Source: Sordaria brevicollis
Lineage: Eukaryota > Ascomycota > Sordariomycetes > Sordariales > Sordariaceae
Direction: 5' to 3'
NCBI GenBank assembly: GCA_033439795.1
Contig: JAUTDP010000002.1
Coordinates: 620,001 to 684,000 of the forward strand
Length of the DNA: 64,000 nt
The notes under the pieces are model-generated. The model had not been told where the DNA came from and did no database searches. It saw nothing but the letters and a program-made list of their open reading frames with translations. This document shows, piece after piece, positions 25,101 to 36,650 of the stretch. Every line of letters begins with the position of its first letter. Position 1 is the first letter of the stretch. The translations under genes and the position numbers were made by a program.

Positions 25101-28100
25101 AAGAGCTGTTAAGCCAAAGAGAGTTCTTGGTCATGGCGTCATTTGGCAGTTTCGTTTGGGATTATGCAGGAGCAAAAGGCAGAGCAGTGGAGCTCTCTCA
25201 AATCGGGTCGGGTGGGCAGGTGGAGAAAATCTTTTTTTTTCAACAGTTTCCCGCCCTGTCGTGCCTGTCGAAAACTCCACTGAAAAACAGGGGATGTTTA
25301 GCGCCTTCCCTAGCATTTTGGCTAGTGATGCATCCATCTGCTGATGAATGATGCCTGATGCCGGCAGCGGCTAGGAACAGAATTGAATTTCGTGTGCCTG
25401 AAACTTCAACGTCATGTTCAATTCTTCATTCCTTCGACTGCCGCCGTATGCGTTCGACCTTGACACGAATTCGGTGAAACAACACGATATAATCAAGCCA
25501 ATATCGCTATGTGACCTGTCGTTTGGCACCGAGTCACCGAAATCGTTCAGCTTTACGAGGCCGAAATCCGTCTTGGATGCCGTTATGCCGTTGTGCCGCA
25601 TTATCAGATCCCCGCTCAGACCACACTGCATAAGTGAGGCACATCATCAGCATCGCCGGCGGCTATGCATTTTGCGCTAGCTGTGAAGTGCATGCGTTTG
25701 GGCTAACCCGGATTCGAAAGGACAGAAAACGAGGGACAACGACGGCCTGCCCCTCATCGGAATAACCTCATCCAAGATGGTCACCTGAGTTCGTCGGCGA
25801 CGTGGCAGGGTTGAGCTTATCTCTGAGCCTCAGCTGGCATTCTGATGTTCCCTTGATTGCTTCAACCGTGTTACCGTTCTGATATTGAATTCACACACGA
25901 AATGCACGAAACTCGCTAACACAACTAATGCTCAGGGAAAATAGTGTGAGCTTGCTCTGAGCCTCAAGAACGACAACCTTTGACAAAACTGCCCCTCATC
26001 GCTGCCGGAACGAGTGGCCGGGCAACTCGGCAGAAGCCAGAGTCGTACCTACAGGTTAGCATGCTCCTGCAGATATCACTGTCTTTCGGAGGCTCTCCTT
26101 TCCTCGCAGGCCTCGGTGAGTCGGTGTGCGTCGCTACACGTGCCAAAACTCCATAGAGGCACGTCTCGCATCTCGCTGGTGTTTCCCTTTGCCAGGCACA
26201 GGCACACCAGGCCCAAACACCACACCAGTATCTCGTGATCATGGACCCAGGACGACATGTCCGAGATCGTCTTTCACCAACTCCGCGGTAAACCTCAGCT
26301 TCAAAGGGGCTGACGGGAGCTTTGGGTCAGGGCCGGAAAGAATCTCCACCTCTCTTCCGTAAGCGTCAGGTACACCTACCTCCAACGTCAGGATTGATCC
26401 AAGAGAGTGTCGAGCTGTCTGAGACGGGCATGTCATCGATATGGAACTCTGACAGTTGTCTTCACGACTTTCTCCTGACCCTGAGCCCCGAGAACGTCCC
26501 AGTGACAGCTCTGATGCAACCATGACCCTAGCTTTGCTTACATACGTCAGGTCCTGATAGTCCGGACCCTAAGGTACCGTACCTACGTGAGCGGCATGTA
26601 TGGCCAGCGAAACTGCAAAAGGTTGAACGCCGTCCCTCGGTTGCCTCTGGGACCTTGCGAGCCTTACACTAGGACCTGGCTCGAGCTTTGGGACCTGACA
26701 GCAGGACGGAAGTTCCTGGAGCTTCGTGGCCAGTCGTTTCGGGAGCTATCTGCAAGCTCTTTAACATCTGTGGTGGGCTATATCGTGAGCTATAACAGAG
26801 CTATGTATAGCAGCCGGAACAATGACCACTAACATCTCATCCCGAAGAGGGTCCCGACACCGGAAATCACTCTCAACTGGCGGACTTGAGTGGACGGCTC
26901 ACGGCACCGATTCACGTAGCAGATGATGCATCATTCTTTTCCTCTTCCATCTTTGGGCTCTGGCATCCAATATCTCAATATCGTTGGGCACAACTCTAAC
27001 TTGCCTCGGCCTTCGCTAACGTTCACCATGCCTGGTTTCTCAAAGCTGGGCAGTAGTCAATAGTTATAGCTGGGCGCCCAGCTTTGAAGTTGAATGGCTA
27101 CAGAAACAAAGCTTCCCCGCACGCACCGGCGGGTGCCGCTCGGGCTGTTGTCCACCGAACTTGGGAATTCCGTCTCGTTCCTGATTTTCATCAAAATGCA
27201 ACAGCAACAAACATGAAACAATCCCGACAAGACTGACCCATGACTGGGCACGATGACATGCGGCTGCTGCGCCGTCGACATCGCCCCATTTTCTCATCCT
27301 TCGCATGCTGGGAGCCTGCTGGGAGCCTGCTATCGCCGCGTTTAACGCGGGTGTAAAAGGTAGTGGATATGTTTTAACAGCAGCCTGGCATGGGACTGTG
27401 AGGATCGACAGCAAGGTAAGAATCTCAGTTGTTTCAAGGTGATGATGCCCACTTGCACCATTCGGCATCGCTTGCCAAGCAACCCGCAGTTCGAAGTGCA
27501 AGTGCGAAAGGAAATCTGCAACGACCCAACGAAACGAAAACATCAGAAACCAAAAATCCCACAAGAGCCGCATTCCCCATCCGTTAAAACTGCGGGGTTC
27601 TTCTTTTCGTCAAGATCACTGGTCCGCCATCGGGGTTGCATCGTGACATCGTCAGGGAAATACATTGTGAGGGGTCTTTCCATCACGCCCAATGCACGCC
27701 TCTAAGTGGTCTTGGCGAAGGAGTTTGGGGGACTAAACTTCACATGCTGCGCAAGTGCGCGAGTGGTGCAATGGAAGTGCAAAGGCAAGAAAAAGCGTGT
27801 AACTGATGGGCCAATTACTGGGGGAGGACAAAGGGGGATGGTATCCGATTTGATGATGAGAACGGGGACGGCGGCGACGGGGTGATGCAGAGGAGATCAT
27901 TTCGTGGCCGGGCAAATCCCGTGGACATCATCTTCGATCGCATTGTCGATGGGGGAGGCAATTACATAGTGAACAAAATCCAAAACCGACCCGAAAGATG
28001 AGAATGCCAAAAGTGCATGAACTTAACCGGCACGAAGGTATGAGAAGAGGCTTATAACTGCCAGCTCCGAGCCGAGCCCTCAACAAAGCAAACTTGGACC

Positions 28101-28114
28101 ATATCAGTTCTAAA
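19164..28114. other. 9 kb gene-poor interval upstream of the transcription factor
   Basis: No gene could be supported. Short open frames occur on both strands but overlap one another, lack domains and do not join through good splice sites. Visible features are a poly-G run near 19463-19471, GT repeats near 19570-19585, GTGGTGGTN-type trinucleotide runs at 19790-20060, a T18-19 run near 24419-24437, CAACCAGTGT tandem units near 24630-24650 and repeated AGGTAC words. It may hold 5' UTR introns or long non-coding RNA of the C2H2 gene, but nothing in the sequence proves transcription. Confidence 0.5.
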
Positions 28115-28211
28115 TCGGGTATGGTGTAGCGGTAACATCGTTGACTCTCACTTCCTCCAGGTCGTGACTGCTCTCTCTCAACAGCCCCGGGTTCGACTCC
28201 CGGTATCCGAG
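28115..28211 (+). tRNA. tRNA-Glu(CTC) with intron
   Basis: The acceptor arm 28115-28121 (TCGGGTA) pairs with 28204-28210 (TATCCGA) with one G-T pair. The T arm is CCGGG-TTCGACT-CCCGG. The anticodon stem GTTGA (28140-28144) pairs with TCAAC (28178-28182), giving anticodon CTC at 28147-28149. A 26 nt intron sits at 28151-28176, one base 3' of the anticodon as expected for nuclear tRNA introns. Mature length is about 71 nt. A T6 run follows as a Pol III terminator. The identity rests on the anticodon and the folded arms. Confidence 0.85.
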
Positions 28212-28226
28212 TTACAATGACCGTTC

Positions 28227-28232
28227 TTTTTT
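28227..28232 (+). terminator. Pol III T-run terminator of the tRNA
   Basis: A run of six T residues begins 16 bases after the tRNA discriminator base, the usual position for RNA polymerase III termination. Confidence 0.8.
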
Positions 28233-31077
28233 GAGGATTTTTTCTTTTGGAACTTACCTTCTGTGTGGTCTAACACGCTTGCAGGTCGGAAAGTTTCGAC
28301 TTTGCTCTTCCAATATTGTGCTTTTTGGTTCTTGCTTGGTATTGTAGATGGCTTCGTTGAAAACTATTTTTTGTGCCGGTGGAGCGTGCGTCCTGGTTCC
28401 TGCTTCCTGAAGCCGTCGGAGTGGAGCTCCGGGCCCGGGTGCAAGTCCGGAGACAGGGCGAAGACAGGGCGGAGCGGAGTGCTAGGTTTGGGCCAAGCCC
28501 GGGTTGGAAAGAGAATCAGCAGATCGACAACGGTATCTCACAGAAAGACTTTTCCTTTTTTAGAGGCATACAAATTTGCTTGAATACTGACTGCTACCAC
28601 AAACTACAAGTATCTTCATGGGTTCCATTCATGAAACTCATAAGCTAACTACCTACTATACTAACTCCTACTCAGTATCGTAAGCAACGTCGTAGTAAGT
28701 TTTGAGGCTTGAAACCCCCGTCTCATTCCCAGTATTACGTCTGCTTACAAACCTGCGGCGCCTGAACGGCGTGTGAAACGAACGAAAAGGGGAACAACTT
28801 GAAACTCCTGACATGGGCACACAGCGGACATCAAGTTGCAGGGCTGACAGTTGATGGCTGACGTGTAAGTGTCATGGCCCATGAGTGACACTAGAAGATG
28901 AGCAAACAAGTTAAACAACATTGTTTCTGAGATTGAAATCACCCAGTTACTGGGAAACAGTCTTCTTACAGAGACAACAGGTTAATCCGGAATATTTAAA
29001 CAGTTAAGGCAAGGCAAATGCTTTGCGAAAGTGGAAACAGAACAGGAGACATGGACGCTTCTTGCAAATATCAGTGTTTTCAACAGTGTCCTCCGTGACA
29101 GTCCCGGGAGGCAGAGACCAGAGCTCGGGATACCCCTTCGAGTTTCGGTAACCATCAAGAAGGCAACGAGGCAACCTCCAGCGTAACCAACTTCCCAGGT
29201 AACCAACCGGTAAAAAAGCAAGGGATGACAATGACAAACCCTAAGCAAACTTTGACGTGCCTGACAGTCTTTGCAACACTACTAGTTGTCTGTCACTGTC
29301 ACGTAGGACAAGAGCCATCGCCATCCCGGAGCTGAAAATGCTTAAAATGTGAGCTTCCAATCTTTTTCTCAGCTATAAAGCTCCCTGCAGGCTCCGCAGC
29401 ATTTGTGTAAGTTGAACCGGGAGGGTGACCCGGATCTTCTTTGATACCTACTGCTCCGGAGCTAATATCTACTGTGTGACTTGGTTGACTTGGTAGAAAG
29501 AGGCGTTGGAAAGCATGGCTTGCATGGATCCATGTTTCAGAGCTCAATGAAATGCTGCGTGGTTGATGTATTGTCATGTATTGAGACGCCACTGACCAGG
29601 CTCTAGCCAGGTACGCCACCTTCTTCTACACGTATATATGCCAAGTAGGTAAGATAAGCCGGGCTGGAGTCTAGGTAGACGGATGATGACCGCACTCCTG
29701 AAGTTGGGATCCTCGGTCGGGGTTCAAGTTGGGGGTCGCCGGTTACTGAAAAAAAATCAAGGGTAAGCGACCTCACTGCCACTAGCCAGCACTCAGCAGA
29801 GCCAACTTTCAGGGCACTCGGGAAGAACATCACCAGGATACCTCGGCACGGTCCAGCAATATAGCAATATGGGCGTCGCCGACATACTCACATGGCTCAC
29901 CGTCAAGAAAGTAGATGTCACCAAAACAAGCCACTGCCACTGCAACAGAACATCTCTCCCCGGATGTTCATTATCCAAATATATCACTAGCCGGATACAA
30001 CACAAGCAGAACGTGAACATACAACACCAATCCTAGTTTGCTTGTCAGCTCAGTACAAGAGAAACCATGTCCTTACCACAAGTGAAAAGACATCCAGGCT
30101 CCGAGCAGACAGCTGCCGAGAAGAGCCGCCATCTTATATCTTCCATCTTGCAAGGCCTTGAGAGAAACGGGGAGAATGATACGAACAGACGGAGCGAGAC
30201 GGACAGGGACAGAAAGAGACCTTGTGGAGGTTGTTTGCCTTTGCCGTGGTCTCTATGTCTGCTGCTTGACACATAAACCAAGAGCTTACAGCAGACCAAC
30301 AGGAGGTCCAGATTACCATGATGAACTCGGTGCGAAGTATCGGGCTAACAAACGAACAAGTGTAGTTCTGCTTGCTAGCAGGAACTCAAATCCACGCTAT
30401 AAGCCAGAGTCCCTGTTAGCAACGTGATAGAATAGACATACTCAACACTCTCTAAGAAAAGAGTTTCCATAAAGCATAGAGATCGGGAAAAAGTGATGCT
30501 AACCAGAAAAAGAGAAAGTGAGGGTAGAGAGTCCAAAAACTCTGGACAGCAACATGTAGCACACTTGAACGAAGAATTAGCAACTAGCTTGTTATGTTGT
30601 GAAGGACATGGCCTTTAGATCCGCCGAAAACGAATAAATACTACTACTATTTTGATGTTATGTTCTCAGATAAAATAAAGCAAGTACAATGAAGGCCTTC
30701 CCTCCCGGCTTACCACTAAGATGGCTTTTCCTGACCATTTCTTGGCCTTGTAGTCGTTTGCTTTTGTATGTAATGTAATGGCTGATAGCGCTGTCTCTCG
30801 TAGCCACAATGATAGTCTCGGACAGGTTGCTACGTTCCGTCGCGAACGTCCATAGTTACGGGCGCTGAAGGGGAATTGTATCTTTCGACACATAATCCCC
30901 ATCCGCCAACACCCCCCTCGTCGCTCGTATGCTCGTATATATCGTATATCGCATCATATAACAATGAATCCAACTTGGTATCTTGCTTTTACACCCTCTT
31001 ATTTCCTCCTCCGTTTTCTTTCTACTTCCTATCCAGACACACACACCCCCCTCCACCCCCTTTTCCCTAACAGGATC
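28233..31077. other. Gene-free interval
   Basis: No gene could be supported. Several sub-100-codon frames exist on both strands without start context, domains or splice partners. The right end is the 3' flank of the minus-strand DUF2434 gene that stops at 31078. Confidence 0.5.
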
Positions 31078-32841
31078 TCATACATCCAACATACTCCTAA
31101 CCTGCACCGGCGGGCTATTAATACTCGGGCTCGCCGAGCTCGCAGTACTATGATTCCTCCCCTGCTCCCCCACCACCGGTGGCCTCTCCCCAACCACTGC
31201 CGGTCTGTCTGTGTATGGCGGCGGCGGCTGCCTCATCAAAGTCGGCGACGGCGGCGACGGCGGCGGTCCATCCATCATCAACTCCGCCTGCCTACTCGCC
31301 GCACCGGGCGTCATAACCCCGACATACCTCCCGGCCGTCTGTCTCGCGGACGCAAAATCGCCTGGCGCAATGGGTCCCGTCACCCCAACGACGTGTTGCG
31401 GGCTGGGGATGCTAACCATTTCCATATCCTCCGTCGGGCTCGTGGGTGATGATCTTGGGGAAGTAGTAGATTCAGCAGCGCGGGTGTTGATAGCCTCTTT
31501 GACGTTACGGGTAGTCGCACTCCCCCCTCCAATTTCGCGCACGTTGCGCATGATTTTGTCGCGCATCGTCTCGTTGGGGTTGGCAGTGTCGTGCACGCGG
31601 CGCCACCACGCGGGCTTGCGCTGGATTCCTAGCTCGGCGTCGAGGGTTTGGCCTCTTTCACGGCGCTGGCGGATGAGTTCCCTATCTTCGTTGGGGCTCA
31701 ACAAGCCGTAGATTCCTTGGATGATGATGATGAGCAAGGCAGGGGCGTATCCGCCCGGGTAGATGGCGGCGGGATTTCCTTTGACGTTTAGGGGCGACCA
31801 GTCGAAGTTCCAGGCGACCATGGCTTGGAAGAGGGGGACGATGAAGCACAAAGGGATGATCAGCATGAAGCGCGTGGGGGTGAACTTGATGAGGCCGATG
31901 GTGCGGTTGATGATGCCGCGGTTGCGGGGACAGTAGTGGCGGATGGAGTGCCAGAGGGAGAAGACGATGAGGACCCAGGTGGCGAAGAGGAAGAAGGGCG
32001 CGGATTTGAAGCGGTTGTCGGTGGCGGTTGGTTTGGCGTCGGTGAGGGTTTGTTCGGGGTAGCGCTGGTGTTCGATGCGGCCCCAGGAGCGGGGGACGAC
32101 GATGAAGAAGTTCTGGACAACGTGTTAGGGACATGGTGTATGGTGGGAGAAGATAGGAGGTAAACGTACCAACCACATAAACAAATATGCCACCAACGGC
32201 AAGAAGAACTCTACCCAATATCTCCTCCCTTCTTCCCGCAGACGGAAGGGATCCGGATCAATAAACTGTCTCTCCATCCAACTGCCCCAATGTCTAACGG
32301 CCTCCCACGTGCAAGCGACGGCACCTATTTGCATCAGATACCAAAAGAAGCTGGTAAGCACAATGGGGATTTCGGGTAGGTAGTATCGGTCGACATCGAT
32401 ATTCGTAAACAGGCTGATCAACGCGGTGGCGCAAGTGAAGATGGCCCAGTACCACTGCCATCTGCGACCGATGGGATGGAACCTCTTTTCGGAGGGAAGA
32501 TGGAGTTTGCCATGTTTGTTGAGCGCGACCAAGGTCAAGACGAGACTGAGACCGAAGGCGACAGCGAAACCTAAACCGGTGCCGGCGCGGGCGCCGATGG
32601 GATGGACAGGGTGCCAGCACTTGGTGGCATTGATGAAGGTGCCGTTAGGAAAGATTAAAGCGGGCGCAAAGGGTTCAAAGGTCAGGTAACACTTTGTGCC
32701 ATTGGATAGAGTGCCGTTGGAGAACAAAGTGTAGTTCCAGTGTTCGAGGGTGGTGATGTTGAAGTGGAGGCCCGAGATGACCGTGTCGGAGGAGTTGTCG
32801 CCGCCGGGCCAGTCAATGATGTTGCGGGGGTCGAGGGTCAT
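31078..32841 (-). CDS. DUF2434-family integral membrane protein
   Basis: Exon 1 is 32170-32841 and exon 2 is 31078-32112, separated by a 57 nt intron (GTACGT...CCCTAAC...TCCAG) in phase 0; the product is 568 residues. The N-terminus has several N-X-S/T sequons (NIT, NYT, NGT), suggesting a lumenal or extracellular face. About seven hydrophobic segments follow; clear ones begin GLGFAVAFGLSLVL, YWAIFTCATALISLF, IVLTSFFWYLMQIGAVA, FFLPLVAYLFMWL and, after a hydrophilic loop, LIIPLCFIVPLF and ALLIIIIQGIYGLL. The C-terminal about 200 residues are hydrophilic, Ser/Pro-rich and probably cytoplasmic. The N-terminal ITTLEHWNYTL block matches my recollection of the fungal family DUF2434, of unknown function. 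It is divergent from COG5 across 917 bp. Confidence 0.85.
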
Positions 32842-33758
32842 TATCGATTATTGTTGTCGCAAACGGAAGTGGAGGACCATGAACAATCTGGGGAAATGGA
32901 GTCGATGGTGATGGAGTCGTCGAGGTCGGATATAGTATTAGAGATATGGTAGCGGATGGGCCGGATGGACTGAAGCCAGGTGGTTGATGACGGCGAAATC
33001 TGGTGATGGCGATCTTATTACTCGTACAATTACTCGTAGGGCGAGATCTGTGTTGATCTGTTATTCGTAGGGTGACTCGGAGGGAGGACAACGGGATGGC
33101 GATGGCGATGTTGTTGATGATTATGGGCGCGCGCAATGGTGGTCGTCGACAGCCTCGAGAACCCAAACAGTCCTCAGGTCATTTTGTTGACAAAGAAGAA
33201 AAGTCGCCGAGAGGATTTGAGGGAAATAGCAAAGAGAAAAAGAGGCTGGATTGAATTGGCCAAGAGATTGCCCAAGAACCGGTGACGGATTCCGGATCGC
33301 GATCACTTTTACAATCATACAAAAACATGGATGATTCGTTCAAAGGGCCAAGAACACCAATCTCGACACTCATTCGCGGCACCGGGCAGCGCACCCACTA
33401 CCGCACCGGGGCTTCTGCCGGGGCCCTGCCTAACACCGTTAGGGCTGCTGGAGCGGCAAACAGGGGCATCTCTGTTAAGACTGTTAGCGATGACCTCACC
33501 AAGGCCCGGATGCGGGGACTACCACTCGCGCTAGAAACGAAACAGCGGGGCCCAATCCACTGCCGCTAGCCTCGGTGTTGGGTCCACTGTGACCTTGCGT
33601 CTCTCAGGGGAAGGAACCAATTGGAACAGGTCACGTCCGACAGCTCACTCGTGGCCGATCCTCCGCGTCGGAGCTTCAACTCAACACCGGTCCCGTGTCC
33701 GATTCTGTCTCTGTACCACATCTTCACGACAACACATTCATACCCATAGACAGCCACA
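32842..33758. promoter_or_regulatory. Shared promoter region, DUF2434 gene and COG5
   Basis: A 917 bp interval between divergent start codons must contain both promoters. An open frame at 33327-33569 (+) begins with an ATG but has no recognisable domain and stops before COG5; it could be an upstream ORF in a long COG5 leader. No TATA box or clear operator was recognised. Confidence 0.5.
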
Positions 33759-35156
33759 ATGAGCATCGCCAACGACGACGAACCGTCCTACATCGACTAC
33801 GAGACCTTTCTCGACCCATCCTTCTCCCCCGCCGCCTTCGCCAACACCTTAGTCCTGGCCACCAACAACCCCTCAGACCTCCCCCTCGACCTCTCGACGC
33901 CCCTTTCGCGCGTCCTCTTCGACATCCAAGAAATCGACTCCCACATTGACGTCCTCACCACCCGCTCCGCCATTCCCTTGCTGTCCCACACAAAGTCCCA
34001 AACCGACTCTAGCAAGCGCATCGTCTCCGAGCTCGACGTCCAAATCAAGTCCCTAAACGACAGCTACAAACAGCTCGAAAAGGAGGTCATCCAGAAACAT
34101 GCCGAGGCCGAAGAGGTTCGTCTTGTTGCCTCGCGGCTATGGGAAACACTCAAGCTGGGCAGAGCGGTGGGAAGAGCTTTGCAGCTGGGTAGACAGCTGG
34201 AGGTGCAACATGCCGAGGTGACGGGGTCCGCTTCGACAACAACGACCACATCCTCCGCCAGTCTGCGGTCAAAAGAAAAAGAAGATCATCGCGCCTTGGT
34301 TCGGTGTGCCAACACACTCTTGTCACTGCGCGAGCTGTTTGCTACATCCAACGTCCCTGGCGCGGAAGGGTACGGAATCGAGAGGGTAGCCGTCATCCGC
34401 ACCCTGCGCGACAGCATTTACCTCCCCATCGAGCGCTCAGTCCGCGAATCAGCCGAGCGCATAATCCGCGAATTCTCCATGGGGTCAGCTTCGGGCAGCT
34501 TAACCTTTGCCCAATCCGAAGAAACCCGCGCTCGCACCGTCTCCGGCCTCACCACTTTATACCTCCTCTCCCCCACCACGTTGGCCAAAACCGAAAAGTG
34601 GTCACCAACACTCATGCTCTCCGCGCTCGAATCCTACCTCCGCACCGCTTTACAATCATCCACCGCATCTCTTTCCCGAGCGCTAGCCACCTTACCCTCC
34701 CTGGAGAGAACGCTCGCAGACGTCTCAGCTAGATGCCAAAACGTCGTCGCTTTGGAAGCCGTTCTCGAAGCAACAAAAATCCCACAGCACCCTCTTGTTT
34801 CTTCCCCTAAGACAGCAGGGGGGAATATGCTCCAACCTTTACTTGCTTACCTAGAGACCGGGTCGCTGGCAAGTTACTTCTGGCGGACGATGGCTGGTAG
34901 TCTGGCGCCTAGGGTGATGGAGATTATGAATAAGGGAGGAGTCTCTGCTAGGACGTTGAGGACGAATAAGGCAAATGTGGGAGAGGCGATTAGGGAGTGT
35001 GTGGTTAGGGGGTGTGTGTTGCCGGGGAATGTGTCGGGAATGGTGGGTGGAGGGGACAGAGGGAAGGGGGATGAGGTGAAGGAGGGCGAGAAAGGAAGGT
35101 GGGAGAGGGAGGTGGCGGTTATGGTGGGGAGTGTGGTTAATAATATTGGGAGGTAG
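33759..35156 (+). CDS. cog5: Conserved oligomeric Golgi complex subunit 5 (COG5)
   Basis: One uninterrupted exon gives 465 residues, about the size of yeast Cog5 and shorter than the animal protein. The N-terminus (YIDYETFLDPSFSPAAFAN) and the following heptad-rich region with SLNDSYKQLEKEVIQKHAEA and VASRLWETLKLGRAV match the Golgi transport complex 5 family: a short N-terminal anchor segment, then a coiled coil, then a helical body. COG5 belongs to lobe B of the COG tether, which acts in retrograde vesicle traffic within the Golgi. No signal peptide or membrane segment is expected or seen. The extreme C-terminus is charged and less conserved-looking. The ATG at 33759 has an A at -3 (ACAATGAG). 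Confidence 0.85.
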   Translation: MSIANDDEPSYIDYETFLDPSFSPAAFANTLVLATNNPSDLPLDLSTPLSRVLFDIQEIDSHIDVLTTRSAIPLLSHTKSQTDSSKRIVSELDVQIKSLNDSYKQLEKEVIQKHAEAEEVRLVASRLWETLKLGRAVGRALQLGRQLEVQHAEVTGSASTTTTTSSASLRSKEKEDHRALVRCANTLLSLRELFATSNVPGAEGYGIERVAVIRTLRDSIYLPIERSVRESAERIIREFSMGSASGSLTFAQSEETRARTVSGLTTLYLLSPTTLAKTEKWSPTLMLSALESYLRTALQSSTASLSRALATLPSLERTLADVSARCQNVVALEAVLEATKIPQHPLVSSPKTAGGNMLQPLLAYLETGSLASYFWRTMAGSLAPRVMEIMNKGGVSARTLRTNKANVGEAIRECVVRGCVLPGNVSGMVGGGDRGKGDEVKEGEKGRWEREVAVMVGSVVNNIGR

Positions 35157-36650
35157 TTGTCAAAGGGTGTTATGGTATATCATTGTGGGAAGCAGGCTTT
35201 CTTGGATGAGGAGATACCTAGTGGCAGAATCTCTGTTCTGGAAGGGGATGATAATGTCGAGATGGGCTTGAAGAGGTCAACATCATCGTTGCCAGGCAGT
35301 TTTATTTGAAGAGAGCCGCATTGGATTAGCGAGGGTATAGGAAGAGGGAACGCGCATAGCATTGGCGTTATACAAGTGTTGTCCTTCGGACCAAGATGGT
35401 TATCGAATGGTTGTGGATATCTCTGGCCTCTTCTAACTCTTTGTCCCATTTACTCCGAAGCGAAGTCAACGAACCTTGGACCAACAACTTCCATTTACTG
35501 CCCTCCAATGTCGCCATTTACATTTCTCGTCCTTGACAAGAAGGCCCTATCTCTCATCCCTCCAACATCGGATCAACGATCAAAGCTTTCACATTCACAC
35601 AGAAACTTGAGGTCTGTTTGCTTTCCTTTTCTCATGGGGCTCTCGCCAGCCGCCCTTTTCAACCGTTAATTCTGCCTCCGCTGTCGTCCTCGCTCCCCTC
35701 TGTCACTTTGAAGTTTCTTTTTGACCCGTCGATATCTGACTATTCGACCCGCCCTGTGGTACTCACGTCGAGGAATTGGACAAGGTCTGGACTGACAACG
35801 CCCAGTGCCCTTCTCTCATGCCACAAACGAATTAAACCTGACGAGGCTGTCTTTCGTCCCATTCACCTCTGGTTATCGAACAGAATTCACGTAACACCGC
35901 CAGAACCTTGGACCTTATGCCTCGTTTGCTTCCCATTACCCAATTGCAGCCTCGTCATTCGCCCTTGTCAGCCTGATATCTCGCCTTCTTCGTCGTCCTC
36001 GCTTCCTTTCGTCAACTGGCAACCCTCTGCCAACTAGTCAGAAGGCTTTAACCTCTGCCTGAAACCCATTCGTCTGATTACAATAACCCTCAGGTACGTA
36101 CCACAAACGCGTTTGATGAGGCTCAAGGTTTACAGCCTCCTCCACCACCTCGACGTCTCTCCCACAAAGGTATAAGATATCGTCTCCCACCCACAGCTTC
36201 TTCCTCTCCAGACCTTCTCCTTCGTCTTTCACGCCTCGCATCTCTGCCAGTACGCCTTGGTCGCTGACTTGAACGAAGCGTTCTCAAGCAATCTTCGAGT
36301 GGTATCAATATCCAACAGGTATGACCCCCCCTCCATCCATCCATTCACTTGTCTTTCTTCCTCCCCGCCTTCACCCCCATTCACCCATTCACCCATTCAC
36401 CCATTCACCTGTCTCCCTTCCTCCACCGTCCACCCGCTTCTCCCTCCATTCACCTCCTTACCACCCACGAAAAATAATGCCACTTGTGACCGACAAAACC
36501 CAGGTCACCCTCCACTTAACATCCACTGACCCGTGTCCAGGACCCGGAACTTACATCCTCAACCCACGTTTTCCCATATTTACCATTTCTGTGTCAGCAC
36601 AATCGGTGTCAACACAATTTGCGTCAGGATACGGAAAAAGACACGGAATC
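35157..36650. other. COG5 3' flank and long leader of the BTB gene
   Basis: A 1.5 kb interval with no supported gene. From about 35400 on, the plus strand is pyrimidine-rich, typical of fungal 5' leaders. Candidate leader splice signals (for example CAACAGGTATGA at 36315-36326) and the short tandem repeat at 36378-36409 lie here. The open frame continuous with the BTB gene begins as far upstream as 36321, but the ATG at 36651 is preferred because the upstream codons are repeat-derived. Confidence 0.5.
36378..36409. repeat. 8 bp tandem repeat CATTCACC, four copies
   Basis: Exactly four consecutive copies of CATTCACC, in the leader upstream of the BTB gene start codon. Confidence 0.9.

Noticed and set aside
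33282..33569. 95-codon plus frame upstream of COG5
   Set aside because: No recognisable domain and it lies in the divergent promoter; at most an upstream ORF.
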